Source of the DNA: Streptomyces poonensis
GTDB lineage: Bacteria; Actinomycetota; Actinomycetes; Streptomycetales; Streptomycetaceae
DNA: 64,000 nucleotides
Assembly (NCBI RefSeq): GCF_014650915.1
Contig: NZ_BMVW01000013.1
Location: 174,008-238,007 of the forward strand
Reading direction: 5' to 3'
In this document: piece after piece, positions 1 to 11,588 of the stretch
Numbering within the stretch: the stretch's first letter is position 1
Layout of the letters: every line of letters begins with the position of its first letter
Notes under the pieces: model-generated
The model's database searches: none
Told to the model about the DNA's origin: nothing
Seen by the model: only the letters and a program-made list of their open reading frames with translations
Made by a program: the position numbers and the translations under genes

Positions 1-206
1 CCTCCGTCCCGCGCAGTCCGTCCGGCCGGTCGGGGCCGCGTCGCAGACCGGCCCGCCTGGACGGCCACCGGCCGACGGGCCGGCCGAACGCCGGAGCGGG
101 CTCGCCGCGGCCTCCCGCCGAGCGGCCCCGTTATGGGGCAGGGGGGTCGGGTACTGGCTCGCAGGGTCCGACGGCCGTCGGACTCAACCGAGTTCAGGAG
201 GACACG

Positions 207-509
207 ATGTCCGCTGCATCGTCGGCCGGATACCCGGAGTCCGGCGTACCCCGGACCACGTACGCCGGGGAGCGGGTGACCACGGAGACGAAGCCCGCCT
301 ACAAGACCACGGAACTCATCGTGTTCGTCGCGGCGGTGATCGCGGTGCTCATCGCATCCGCCGTCGTGGGGAACGACGCGCGCGGCGTCGACCGGTTCCC
401 GGCCGACCAGGCGTGGCTGTACGTGACGCTGCTGGCGATCGGATACATGATCAGCCGAGGTCTGGCCAAGTCCGGCGCCCGGGGCAGGGACGACAACTCC
501 AGGGTGTGA
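207..509 (+). CDS. Small membrane protein of unknown function
   Basis: Encodes 100 residues. A Ser/Gly/Thr-rich head of about 35 residues is followed by two hydrophobic stretches (about 37-57 and 70-85), so a two-pass membrane protein is likely. The ATG is preceded by a strong ribosome site, AGGAGGAC, at good spacing, which supports a real gene. No family is recognised. Its stop codon lies inside a tandem repeat that continues downstream. No partner gene is obvious nearby. Confidence 0.6.
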   Translation: MSAASSAGYPESGVPRTTYAGERVTTETKPAYKTTELIVFVAAVIAVLIASAVVGNDARGVDRFPADQAWLYVTLLAIGYMISRGLAKSGARGRDDNSRV

Positions 510-583
510 CAGCAGGTGTGAGAACAGGTGCCAGAAGGTGCCAGAACGGGTGTGACAGCAGGTGTGAGAACGGGTGTGAGAAC
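502..583 (+). repeat. Tandem repeat across the stop codon of the first gene
   Basis: A 24-bp unit at 502-525 recurs exactly at 548-571, followed by a half unit (GGGTGTGAGAAC) at 572-583; the stretch between the copies is made of related GGTGCCAGAA words. The first copy contains the TGA stop codon at 507-509. Confidence 0.8.
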
Positions 584-617
584 GCCCTGGAACGCGCCTG
601 GTCCCTCCGGTGTACCG

Positions 618-645
618 CGGCCGTGCCCCGCTCGGGGCACGGCCG
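618..645. terminator. Strong hairpin, probable terminator
   Basis: A perfect 12-bp stem (arms 618-629 and 634-645) with loop GCTC lies downstream of the small membrane protein gene. The stretch 510-820 holds no gene, only the repeat and this hairpin. Confidence 0.6.
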
Positions 646-820
646 TACTGCCGTTCCACGGCCCGGACGTGGTGCGGACCGGTGCCGGCCGGGAGCCAAG
701 GGTTCACTCCCGGACGGTCAACGGTGCGCTCACAGGCCAGGGACGCCGTCCCGGAGCTCTAACCTCGGTGCCGACGGCTCGCCGGAACAGCCGTACGGAC
801 AGGGAGTGTCGTCGTTGGCC

Positions 821-1279
821 TCAGCGCACCGGATGCCCGCTCATGATCGAGACCCGGTTGAACGCGTTGATGGTGACCGCCACCCAGATCACCGCGGAGA
901 TCTGGTCGTCGGTGAGGACGTCCCGGGCCGCGGTGTACGCGGACTCCTGCGCGGCGGTGCCGGACGGGGTGGTCGTCGCCTCCGCCAGGGCGAGCGCGGC
1001 GCGTTCGAGGGGAGTGAACAGCTCGGTGTCCCGCCAGGCGGGCAGCGCTCCCAGCCGCCGTGTCGTCTCGCCCGCGCGCAGGGCGGCCCGGGTGTGGACG
1101 TCGAGGCAGTAGGCGCAGCCGTTGATCTGTGAGACGCGGAGGTTGACCAGTTCCACGAGGGTGCGGTCCAGCCCGGCGTCGGCCGCGGTCGTCCGCACCG
1201 CCTCCGACGTGCGCACCAGTGCGCGGTAGGCGTCGGGGCTCTGCTTGTCGATGAAGATCCTGCTCGATCTCGGACTCAT
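821..1279 (-). CDS. Carboxymuconolactone decarboxylase / AhpD-like protein
   Basis: Encodes 152 residues of the AhpD/CMD fold. The redox motif CAYCLDVH (CxxC plus downstream His) sits near residue 76, as in alkylhydroperoxidase-type members, so a peroxidase or thiol-redox role is more likely than true carboxymuconolactone decarboxylation. The region after the motif (LRAGE, then a helix ending in FNRVSIMSG) fits the family, as does the length. It is divergent from the pirin gene with an AT-rich gap between them. The exact substrate cannot be told from sequence. Confidence 0.8.
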   Translation of the reverse strand: MSPRSSRIFIDKQSPDAYRALVRTSEAVRTTAADAGLDRTLVELVNLRVSQINGCAYCLDVHTRAALRAGETTRRLGALPAWRDTELFTPLERAALALAEATTTPSGTAAQESAYTAARDVLTDDQISAVIWVAVTINAFNRVSIMSGHPVR

Positions 1280-1330
1280 CTCGGACTCCTTCGGGACCGC
1301 TCGGCTCCCGGCTTCCGGACCGCTCCGGGC

Positions 1331-1393
1331 TTTTCTTGCGGACTGATTGTTGAAAATGAAAGTATCATGGAAAGCGAAAGGTGGTGGTCCTCG
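1331..1393. promoter_or_regulatory. AT-rich divergent promoter region
   Basis: The gap between the AhpD-like and pirin genes holds the most AT-rich stretch of the neighbourhood (around 1345-1380), in otherwise very GC-rich DNA. No confident -35/-10 pair could be assigned. AAAGGTGG just upstream of 1394 serves as ribosome site for the pirin gene. Confidence 0.35.
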
Positions 1394-2401
1394 ATGAGCA
1401 ACGTCGAGTCAAGGCCGGTCGAAGTGCGGTGCGGATCCCCGGCGGACGACGACGGTGATCCGGTGGCACGCGCGTCGCGGGTCGACGTCCTCACCCCGCG
1501 CGACGTCCCCCTGGGCGGCCCCCGGGCCATGACCGTACGGCGTACGCTGCCGCAGCGCGCCCGGACCCTGATCGGTGCCTGGTGCTTCGCCGACCACTAC
1601 GGCCCGGACGACGTGGCCCGCACCGGCGGCATGGACGTCGCCCCGCATCCGCACACCGGGCTCCAGACGGTGAGCTGGCTGTTCAGCGGTGAGATCGAGC
1701 ACCGGGACAGCCTCGGCAGCCACGCGTACGTACGGCCCGGCGAGCTGAACCTCATGACGGGCGGTCACGGCATTGCCCACACCGAGGTCTCGACGCCGCG
1801 GACCACCGTCCTGCACGGGGTGCAGCTGTGGGTGGCGCTGCCCGGGGAACACCGGGACACGGAGCGGGACTTCCAGCACTACGTGCCCGAGCCGGTACGG
1901 GTCGACGGAGCCGGTACGGTCAGCGTCTTCCTGGGCTCCCTCGCCGGGGCCGTCTCGCCGGTACGGACCTTCACGCCCCTCCTCGGCGCCGAGATCACCC
2001 TCGAACCGCACGCGACGCTCACCCTCGCGGTGGACCCCCGTTTCGAGCACGGCCTCCTCGTCGACCACGGGGACGTCCGCCTGGCCGGCACCCTGCTGCA
2101 CGCGGCGGAACTGGGGTACGTCCACCCCGGCCAGGACACGCTGACCCTCGTCAACGAGTCGGACGACCCCGCCCGCACGGTCCTGCTCGGCGGCCCGCCG
2201 TTCGAGGAGGAGATCGTCATGTGGTGGAACTTCATCGGCCGCAGCCACGAGGACATCGTCCGCGCGCGCGAGGACTGGGAGAGCGCCTCCGACCGCTTCG
2301 GCGCCGTCGAGGGATACCCGGGGGACCGCCTCCCCGCGCCCGTCCTGCCGAACGCCACCATCAGGCCGCGCCGGAACCCCGCGCGCGCCGACCACTCCTG
2401 A
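1394..2401 (+). CDS. Pirin family protein
   Basis: Encodes 335 residues with a two-domain cupin architecture. The pirin metal-site signature is visible in the first domain: HPHTGLQT around residue 80, then EIEHRDSLG and GHGIAHTE, giving His/Glu ligands for Fe or another metal. The C-terminal part contains FEEEIVMWWNFIGRSHEDI, typical of bacterial pirins. I chose the ATG at 1394 rather than an in-frame one 27 bases earlier because AAAGGTGG lies at proper distance. Bacterial pirins have been linked to quercetinase activity or redox regulation; which applies here is unknown. It may form a unit with the GNAT gene 33 bases downstream. Confidence 0.85.
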   Translation: MSNVESRPVEVRCGSPADDDGDPVARASRVDVLTPRDVPLGGPRAMTVRRTLPQRARTLIGAWCFADHYGPDDVARTGGMDVAPHPHTGLQTVSWLFSGEIEHRDSLGSHAYVRPGELNLMTGGHGIAHTEVSTPRTTVLHGVQLWVALPGEHRDTERDFQHYVPEPVRVDGAGTVSVFLGSLAGAVSPVRTFTPLLGAEITLEPHATLTLAVDPRFEHGLLVDHGDVRLAGTLLHAAELGYVHPGQDTLTLVNESDDPARTVLLGGPPFEEEIVMWWNFIGRSHEDIVRAREDWESASDRFGAVEGYPGDRLPAPVLPNATIRPRRNPARADHS

Positions 2402-2434
2402 CCCGTACGCACGTACCCACCAAGGGGACTTCCC

Positions 2435-2773
2435 ATGAACGAGCCTTCCGCGACGCCGACCGTCGAGCGGGTGGACGCCCGAAACCGCTACGAGATCCTG
2501 GTCGACGGCCGGCGCGCGGGCTTCACCGAGTACCGCGACCGCGGTTCGCAGCGCGTCTTCTTCCACACGGAGATCGACGACGCGTTCGCCGGGCAGGGCC
2601 TGGCCTCCCAGCTGGTCCGCCAGGCGCTCACCGACGTGCGCGAGACGGGCATGCGCATCGTGCCCGTGTGCCCTTACGTGGCCAAGTACCTGACGAAGCA
2701 CGACGACTTCACGGACATCACCGATCCCGTCACGTCCGAGGTCAAGCAGTGGCTGAAGGGCCAACTGGGCTGA
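2435..2773 (+). CDS. Small GNAT family N-acetyltransferase (YidJ type)
   Basis: Encodes 112 residues. The sequence matches the short GNAT group: a beta-sheet start (RYEILVDGRRAGFTEYRDRG), a central FFHTEIDDAFAGQGLASQLV acetyl-CoA-binding stretch, and VPVCPYVAKYL near residue 88. The ribosome site AAGGGGACTT precedes the ATG. It follows the pirin gene by 33 bases in the same direction, so co-transcription is likely. The acceptor is unknown. Confidence 0.8.
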   Translation: MNEPSATPTVERVDARNRYEILVDGRRAGFTEYRDRGSQRVFFHTEIDDAFAGQGLASQLVRQALTDVRETGMRIVPVCPYVAKYLTKHDDFTDITDPVTSEVKQWLKGQLG

Positions 2774-2780
2774 CAGCGCC

Positions 2781-4463
2781 TCAGTCCGGTGACGGGGCAT
2801 CCGGTGCACCTGGTGCGATGCCGGGTGCACCGTCGGGTACGACCGGACCCGCCGCCGTGTCGAACGCGTGGGTCACCTCGGGTGCGCTGCCCGGGGCGAG
2901 GAGCGCGCGCGCTCGTTCCTCGTGGCGGCGGTCGCTCGCCGTCAGCCGGGCGTGGTGCTGCGCGAGGTGCTCGGACCAGGAGGGCACCAGGTAGTTCTCG
3001 ACGTACCGTGCCGGATCGTTGCCGTCCTGGTAGAGACCCCAGGTGAGCGCTCCGGTACGGCGTCGTGACCGGGCGACGTACGCCATGCGGTCCGTGAACT
3101 CGGCGCCCTTGCCCGGGGCGACGCGGTACGCGACGGACACCAGCACGGGACCGTCCGAGGGGCCGGGCTCGAACACCAGCGGCGGCGCGGGCCAGTGGCT
3201 CGACGGAGACGGATCGATGTCCTGGGCGTCATGCAGCGGCCAGCGGCGCACGGTGACCGCGCCGGCCAGCATCAGGACGGCGCCGGCCAGCAGCGCGGCG
3301 GTCAGGCTGAACCGGTCGGCCACGGCACCCCACACGGGTGCCGCCAGCGCCTGCCCGCCCTGGAAGACCAGGAGGTAGACGGCGAGCCCACGGGCCCTGA
3401 CCCAGCCCGGAAGCCGCATCTGCACAGCCGTGTTGAGCGTGGAGAGCCCGGCGATCCAGGCGAGCCCGGCGGGCAGCAGCGCGACCGCCACCAGCCACGG
3501 CACCCGGACGAGGGCCAGCGCGGCCAGGACGGCGGCGAAGGCCAGCGTGCCCGCGACGAGGGTGCCGTTGGCGCCGAGGGCCCTGCCGATCCGGGGCAGC
3601 ACGAAGGCCCCGCCCACGGCACCGGCCCCCACCACGCCCAGCAGCACCCCGTAGCCACCCGCGCCCAGGCCGAGGGACCGGCTCGCGGTCAGCGGCAGCA
3701 GGGCCCACAGCGCGGCGCCGCCGGGAACGAACAGCATCGTCCGCAGGAGGACCCGGCGGACTCCCGGCGAGTGCCACACATAGCGGCGGGCCGCGTACAG
3801 GGCGGTCAGCAGCCCCTCGTTCCCGCCGGGCCGGGGCGTCGCCGCCGGCCGCCGCCAGGCCATCAGCACGCCGGCGATGCCGAGGTAGGAGGCCGCGTTG
3901 AAGGCGAAGACCCAGCCCGGTCCCGCCGCCGTGACCACCGCGCCGCCGACGGCGGGCCCGACCGCGCGGGCCAGGTTCATGTTCACCGCGCCGAGCGCGG
4001 CCGCCTGGCCGAGGCGCTCCCGCTCCACCAGCTCCGGCTGGACGGCCTGCCAGGCCGGTCCCATCAGGGCCGTACCGCACCCCAGCAGGAAGGTGAGGGC
4101 CAGCAGCGTCAGCGGGGTGAGGGCGTCCGCGAACGCCAGCGCGGTCAGCACGCAGGAGACCGCCAGCATGGCGAACTGGGCCGTCAGCAGCACCGCACGG
4201 CGGTCGAAGCGGTCGGCGAGCACACCGGAGGGCAGGGCCAGCAGCACGATGGGCAGACTGGACGCCGTCTGCACGAGGGTCACCAGCGCGGCGCTCTCCC
4301 CGACCAGCAGCCACTGCGCGCCGACGGTCTGCATCCAGGTGCCGGTGTTCGAGACCAGCTGGGCGATCCACAGCGCCCGGAAGACGCGGGCCGCCAGGGG
4401 TGCCCAGGGGGAGTCGGGTCTGGCGGGCTCAGGGGATCTCGGTGGGGTGTGTGCGGAGCTCAT
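2781..4463 (-). CDS. MFS exporter with C-terminal soluble domain (MFS_3 type)
   Basis: Encodes 560 residues. After a Pro-rich head, twelve hydrophobic helices span about residues 25-410, beginning ALWIAQLVSNTGTWMQTVG and containing the MFS loop motif GVLADRFDRR. The family resembles EntS-like exporters. The last 140 residues are soluble and resemble a small antibiotic-biosynthesis-monooxygenase (ABM)-like domain (SVAYRVAPGKGAEF, then TGALTWGLYQDG), an arrangement common in this subfamily. The open frame extends far upstream, but the ATG at 4463 is the first one giving a normal N-terminus. Substrate unknown. It converges on the GNAT gene. Confidence 0.85.
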   Translation of the reverse strand: MSSAHTPPRSPEPARPDSPWAPLAARVFRALWIAQLVSNTGTWMQTVGAQWLLVGESAALVTLVQTASSLPIVLLALPSGVLADRFDRRAVLLTAQFAMLAVSCVLTALAFADALTPLTLLALTFLLGCGTALMGPAWQAVQPELVERERLGQAAALGAVNMNLARAVGPAVGGAVVTAAGPGWVFAFNAASYLGIAGVLMAWRRPAATPRPGGNEGLLTALYAARRYVWHSPGVRRVLLRTMLFVPGGAALWALLPLTASRSLGLGAGGYGVLLGVVGAGAVGGAFVLPRIGRALGANGTLVAGTLAFAAVLAALALVRVPWLVAVALLPAGLAWIAGLSTLNTAVQMRLPGWVRARGLAVYLLVFQGGQALAAPVWGAVADRFSLTAALLAGAVLMLAGAVTVRRWPLHDAQDIDPSPSSHWPAPPLVFEPGPSDGPVLVSVAYRVAPGKGAEFTDRMAYVARSRRRTGALTWGLYQDGNDPARYVENYLVPSWSEHLAQHHARLTASDRRHEERARALLAPGSAPEVTHAFDTAAGPVVPDGAPGIAPGAPDAPSPD

Positions 4464-4902
4464 CCTGGTCCAGGCCGGTGGGGAGTGCGGATGCGGACGG
4501 CCTCCGGCCGGGCCGTGCGCGTTTGCGTGCTGTGGTGTGTCCGTAGGGCCTGGGCCCGTGGCCTGCGGCCGCCGACCGGGAGCGCCGACACCTTCTGCGT
4601 CTCCCCGCCGGAGCGGGACCGTGCTTGCCGTGCTCGCCCGGCCAGCAACGTAGGCGTGCACGGCGGGCCCGCTTGTTCCGTCAGCGCACCGCTCGCGTCC
4701 GCACAGCGCACAGCGCACGCAGAGCCCACTGCGCGGGGTCTCCTCGGTGCGCTGAAGGACCAGTGGAGGTGCGCTCGCGGGCAACCACCGCTCGCCGGAC
4801 GGTCCTAGCGTGACGGGCGACGGAACCGGAGCGCTCGGCGCGCGTCTGACCGTCATCGCCGGAAGGGCCGGCGGCACGCCACTGAACCACCAGGAGACAC
4901 AC

Positions 4903-5892
4903 ATGTCCGATTCCGTCGCACCGAACCAGCCGGGCCGGCCCGTCCGTCCTGTCCTCGAGCCCGCCGCCCAGGAGTTCGTCGAGGCCACCGCGAACCCGCC
5001 GTACCTGTTCGACCTCGGTCCGGCCGAGGGCCGCAAGACCGTCGACGAGGTGCAGTCCGGTGAGATCGACAAGCCGGCCGTCGACGAGGAGTGGATCACC
5101 GTCTCCGGCGGGCCCACCGGCAGCGTCCGCGCCCGCGTCGTCAAGCCCGCCGGGGACCGGGGCACCCTGCCGGTGATCCTGTACATCCACGGCGCCGGCT
5201 GGGTGTTCGGCAACGCCCACACCCACGACCGCCTGGTGCGCGAACTCGCCGTCGGCGCCGGCGCCGCGGTGGTCTTCCCCGAGTACGACCTCTCGCCCGA
5301 GGCCCGCTACCCGGTCGCCATCGAGCAGAACTACGCCGTCGCCCGCTGGGTCGTGGAGGAGGGCGCGGCCAAGGGCCTGGACGGTGCGCGGCTGGCCGTG
5401 GCCGGTGACTCCGTGGGCGGCAACATGACCGCCGCGCTGACACTGATGGCCAAGGAGCGCGGCGACCTGCCCCTGGTGCAGCAGGTGCTGTTCTACCCGG
5501 TGACCGACGCGGGCTTCGACACCGGCTCCTACCACCAGTTCGCGACAGGCTACTTCCTGCGCCGCGACGGCATGCAGTGGTTCTGGGACCAGTACACCAC
5601 CGACCCCGACCGGCGCGCCGAGATCACCGCCTCCCCGCTGCGCGCCACCACCGAGCAGCTCACCGGCCTCCCCCCGGCCCTGGTCATCACCGCCGAGGCC
5701 GATGTGCTGCGTGACGAGGGCGAGGCCTACGCCAACAAGCTGCGCGAGGCCGGAGTGCCCGTCACCGCCGTCCGCTACCAGGGCATCATCCACGACTTCG
5801 TGATGCTCAACGCCCTGCGCGGCACGCACGCCGCCGACGCCGCCATCAACCAGGCGGTCGCCGTCCTGCGCACGGCCCTGCACGCCGCCTGA
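4903..5892 (+). CDS. Alpha/beta hydrolase, HSL-type esterase
   Basis: Encodes 329 residues of the hormone-sensitive-lipase family. The oxyanion motif is HGAGW (usual HGGGW with the second Gly replaced by Ala). The nucleophile motif GDSVGG has Ser170. The acid lies in ADVLRDEGE and the base in the GIIHDF segment near the C-terminus. CAGGAGACAC precedes the ATG at 4903. It is monocistronic, followed by a bidirectional terminator. Short-chain ester or drug hydrolysis is likely; substrate unknown. Confidence 0.88.
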   Translation: MSDSVAPNQPGRPVRPVLEPAAQEFVEATANPPYLFDLGPAEGRKTVDEVQSGEIDKPAVDEEWITVSGGPTGSVRARVVKPAGDRGTLPVILYIHGAGWVFGNAHTHDRLVRELAVGAGAAVVFPEYDLSPEARYPVAIEQNYAVARWVVEEGAAKGLDGARLAVAGDSVGGNMTAALTLMAKERGDLPLVQQVLFYPVTDAGFDTGSYHQFATGYFLRRDGMQWFWDQYTTDPDRRAEITASPLRATTEQLTGLPPALVITAEADVLRDEGEAYANKLREAGVPVTAVRYQGIIHDFVMLNALRGTHAADAAINQAVAVLRTALHAA

Positions 5893-5923
5893 GCGCGCGG
5901 TGCCGGAGGAGGGGAGAGCCCGG

Positions 5924-5961
5924 CCGGGGGCCGCGCGTCCGTGCGGACGCGCGGCCCCCGG
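5924..5961. terminator. Bidirectional terminator hairpin
   Basis: A perfect 17-bp inverted repeat (arms 5924-5940 and 5945-5961, loop GTGC) lies between the convergent esterase and UvrA-like genes. There is no U-tract, as is usual in Streptomyces. Confidence 0.7.
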
Positions 5962-5984
5962 TGCGTTCCGGCACCGGTGCCGGG

Positions 5985-8375
<2,391 letters not shown>

Positions 8376-8490
8376 GATGATCTCCGTAAGGTGTCGTGCG
8401 GAGCCGTCTGCGCGGTCTCCGTCGGCGTCGCCTGGCTCGCTCGCGTGCCGGTGCTCATCGGACGGTTGAGCCCCGTCTCCGGGTACGGCG

Positions 8491-8946
<456 letters not shown>

Positions 8947-9030
8947 GCGCGTGATCGTGCCACGCCGTACGGGAGTTGCCCAGTGCCGCAGGTGTCCGGG
9001 CCGCTGCCCCGCCGTCCTCTCCCGCCGGGC

Positions 9031-9969
9031 TCAGCCGACGGCCGGGAACACGAACCGTACGCCGGTCAGCCGCTCCGACAGCTCCCACAGACGGCGGCCG
9101 GTCCCGGGGTCGTCCGCCGCGGGGGACAGCCGTACCCGCGTCGGCGCGCCGCGCAGCTCGGCCGGGCCGTCGGGCCCGATGAACTCACCGCCCGCCGCGT
9201 CCGGGTCGGTCGCCGCGTACAGCTGGGGCAGTGCGCCCCGGGCGGGGGGCTGGGCGAGGAGCGGGCTCCCGATACGGCCGAACACGATCCGCCAGAGCCT
9301 GGTCGGCGCACTCGTCTGCAGGTTGGTCGCGGTGTAGCCGGGATGGGCGAGCAGGCTGCGCACCGGGCTGCCGGCCGTGGTCAGCCGCCGGTGGAGTTCC
9401 CGGCCGAAGACGGCATTGGCGAGCTTCGACTGGTTGTAGAAGGCCATCGGCGCGTAGCCGCGCTCACCGGTGATGTCGTCGAAGCGGATGTGCCCCTGGC
9501 GGTGGTTGACCGAGCTCACCGTGACCACGCGGGGGTCCCGCCCGGCGGTCAGCAGGTCGAGGAGCAGCCCGGTGAGCGCGAAGTGCCCGAGGTGGTTGCA
9601 GGCGAACTGCAGCTCGTGACCCTGCGCGCTCAGGGAGCGTGGCGGTGCCATCACCCCGGCGTTGTTGACGAGCACGTCCACCCGCGGACGGTCGGCGCGC
9701 AGCCGGTCGGCGAAGTCCCGTACCGAGTCCAGATCGGCGAGGTCGAGACGGCGTACCTCCAGGTCGGCGGACGGCTGTGCGGCGGTGATCTCCGCGACCG
9801 CCCGGTGGCCCTTGTCCTCGTCGCGCACCGCGAGGATCACGTGCCCGCCCCGGCGGGCGAGCGCCCGGGTGGTCGCCAGACCGAGGCCGCTGTTGGCCCC
9901 GGTGACGACGAACACCCGCCCGGTCTGGTCCGGGATCTGTCCGGCGGTCCAGCGCTGCTGCTTGCTCAT
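9031..9969 (-). CDS. Short-chain dehydrogenase/reductase
   Basis: Encodes 312 residues. The Rossmann motif TGANSGLG is near residue 25, VLVNNAGVM is the central NAG motif, and the active site YNQSK (YxxxK) lies after the SVN serine strand. The protein resembles the retinol-dehydrogenase-like/WW-domain oxidoreductase-like group common in Streptomyces. The ATG at 9969 gives the start MSKQQR. It is divergent from a TetR regulator, which is probably its regulator. Confidence 0.85.
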   Translation of the reverse strand: MSKQQRWTAGQIPDQTGRVFVVTGANSGLGLATTRALARRGGHVILAVRDEDKGHRAVAEITAAQPSADLEVRRLDLADLDSVRDFADRLRADRPRVDVLVNNAGVMAPPRSLSAQGHELQFACNHLGHFALTGLLLDLLTAGRDPRVVTVSSVNHRQGHIRFDDITGERGYAPMAFYNQSKLANAVFGRELHRRLTTAGSPVRSLLAHPGYTATNLQTSAPTRLWRIVFGRIGSPLLAQPPARGALPQLYAATDPDAAGGEFIGPDGPAELRGAPTRVRLSPAADDPGTGRRLWELSERLTGVRFVFPAVG

Positions 9970-9994
9970 GCGGCACATGCTGCCGTCGGTGGCA

Positions 9995-10030
9995 CTTGGT
10001 GTCAACATGAGTCTCGGTGTCATGTGAGGC
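9995..10030. promoter_or_regulatory. Repeated motif between SDR and TetR genes
   Basis: Two direct copies of a TYGGTGTCA word (starting near 9996 and 10014, about 18 bp apart) lie in the 81-base divergent gap. Each includes TGTCA followed by ATG-like bases. This is a plausible site for the adjacent TetR protein; no perfect palindrome was found. Confidence 0.35.
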
Positions 10031-10050
10031 ATGGGGTGTACGATCGCCCG

Positions 10051-10683
10051 GTGAGCTCCCACACCTCCCGCCCCGCCGTCAGCCTCGCCCAGCGCAAACG
10101 TCAGCTCGTCTCGGACGAACTGACCGAAGCGGCGCTGCAACTGCTCGCGGTGAAGGGGTTCGACGCGGTCACCGTCGACGAGATCGTGGCCGCCGCCGGT
10201 GTCTCCAAGCGGACGTTCTTCCGGTACTTCGCGTCGAAGGAGGACGTGGTCGTCCAGTTCCTGGCCGACATGGGCGCCGGCATGCGGGCGGAGCTGGCGG
10301 CCCGCCCCGCCGGGGAACGCCCTTCCGCGGCCCTGCTGCACGCGGTCTCCGGCCCCCTCGCGGCCTGCGCGGACCACTCCGACCATGCCGAACGGGCGCT
10401 GCGCGTCGTCCAGTTGATCCTGCGGACCCCCGCCCTGCTCGCCCGGTTCCTGGAACGCCAGGCGCAGTGGCGCGAGGAGCTGACGGCGGAGCTGGCGCAC
10501 CGGCTGGGGCTCGATCCCGACAGCCACCTGTACCCGAGGCTGGCCGCCGGAACGGCGCTGACGGCCTTCGACGCCGTACTGCACCGGTGGAGCGGCAGCG
10601 ACGGCGCCGAGGACCCCGCCGAACTGGTCGGCCGGGCCTTCGCCGTCATCGCTCCGGCGCTGGACGCCGTCCCGGAGCAGTGA
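10051..10683 (+). CDS. TetR family transcriptional regulator
   Basis: Encodes 210 residues. The N-terminal HTH is typical: AALQLLAVKGFDAVTVDEIV then AAGVSKRTFFRYFASKEDVV. The rest is a variable all-helical ligand domain. The GTG at 10051 is chosen because it gives the usual short tail before the HTH; longer in-frame extensions are not coding-like. It is divergent from the SDR gene, the standard layout for a local repressor. The stop abuts the convergent SGNH hydrolase gene with no spare bases. Confidence 0.88.
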   Translation: MSSHTSRPAVSLAQRKRQLVSDELTEAALQLLAVKGFDAVTVDEIVAAAGVSKRTFFRYFASKEDVVVQFLADMGAGMRAELAARPAGERPSAALLHAVSGPLAACADHSDHAERALRVVQLILRTPALLARFLERQAQWREELTAELAHRLGLDPDSHLYPRLAAGTALTAFDAVLHRWSGSDGAEDPAELVGRAFAVIAPALDAVPEQ

Positions 10684-11586
10684 TCATCCGGTCCGCGGGC
10701 GGCCCTGCCCGGCGCCGCGGGCGGAGGACAGCCACCGGGCGGCGAGATCGGTGACGACGGCACCGCCCCGGTCGCTGAGGTGGATGTGGTCGACGAACAG
10801 TTCGAGTCCGTTGCCGCGGGCCACCTCGTCCCAGCTGCGTCCGAGCAGATAGTGCTCGGAGGCCGCCAGGTAGGCCGTGGTGAAGCTGAAGTCGTAGGCG
10901 GGCCGGTGGCGGCTCGTGTCGCGCAGGCGGTCGGTGAACCGTTCGTTCACGGGCACGTAGTCGGCGCCGGTGCGGGCGGCGGTCTCCTTGATCGCGGCGT
11001 TGTAGTCGCGGAGCCTGCGGTTGATCCCGGCGTCGAGGTCCTCGCCGAGCGGGGGCAGGGACATCAGCGCGACACGGGCGGAGGTCCTGTCCTCGATCCG
11101 GTCGACGATCGCGGCGAGGTCGGCCCGGTACTCGTCCGGTGGCACGCCGCCGCGGACGTCGTTGGTGCCGATGAGGACGGTGACCAGGTCCGGGTCGCAC
11201 GCCACGATGTCGCTGTCGACGCGCTCCAGCAGGTCGGCGCCGGTGTCGCCGTTGGCACCGGCGTTGACGAACACGTGGTCGCGCAGCCCGGGCCGCTCGC
11301 GCAGGTCCGTGACCCAGTCCCGGCCGAGCGTGCCCTGGGTCATGCTCGCCCCGGCCGCGACGACCACCGGGCCACCGCCCCGCGGGCGGCCGTCGGCACA
11401 GGCGTCGGCCGGTGGGTTGACGGGCGGGCGCAGGAACGTGAGATAGCCGACGGCGCCCGCGGTGCCGAGCACGGCGAGGGCCACGGCGCAGAGGGGGAGG
11501 ACGACGCGCTTCTTCGCGAGTGGCTTGAGTGGCCTGAGCGCCTTGAACGGGCTGCTGGGCGTCCAGGAAGTGAACGGCTCTCTCAT
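10684..11586 (-). CDS. Membrane-anchored or secreted SGNH/GDSL hydrolase
   Basis: Encodes 300 residues. A basic region (LKPLAKKR) precedes a hydrophobic segment at about 29-48, giving a signal anchor. The SGNH blocks follow: GASMTQG (block I Ser, variant of GDS), a Gly region near NAGANG, GTNDVRGG (block III Asn) and DHIHLSD (block V Asp-x-x-His). Family members are extracellular esterases or lipases. Start ATG 11586 is two bases after the stop of the NmrA-like gene, so the pair is translationally coupled. Confidence 0.85.
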   Translation of the reverse strand: MREPFTSWTPSSPFKALRPLKPLAKKRVVLPLCAVALAVLGTAGAVGYLTFLRPPVNPPADACADGRPRGGGPVVVAAGASMTQGTLGRDWVTDLRERPGLRDHVFVNAGANGDTGADLLERVDSDIVACDPDLVTVLIGTNDVRGGVPPDEYRADLAAIVDRIEDRTSARVALMSLPPLGEDLDAGINRRLRDYNAAIKETAARTGADYVPVNERFTDRLRDTSRHRPAYDFSFTTAYLAASEHYLLGRSWDEVARGNGLELFVDHIHLSDRGGAVVTDLAARWLSSARGAGQGRPRTG

Positions 11587-11588
11587 GG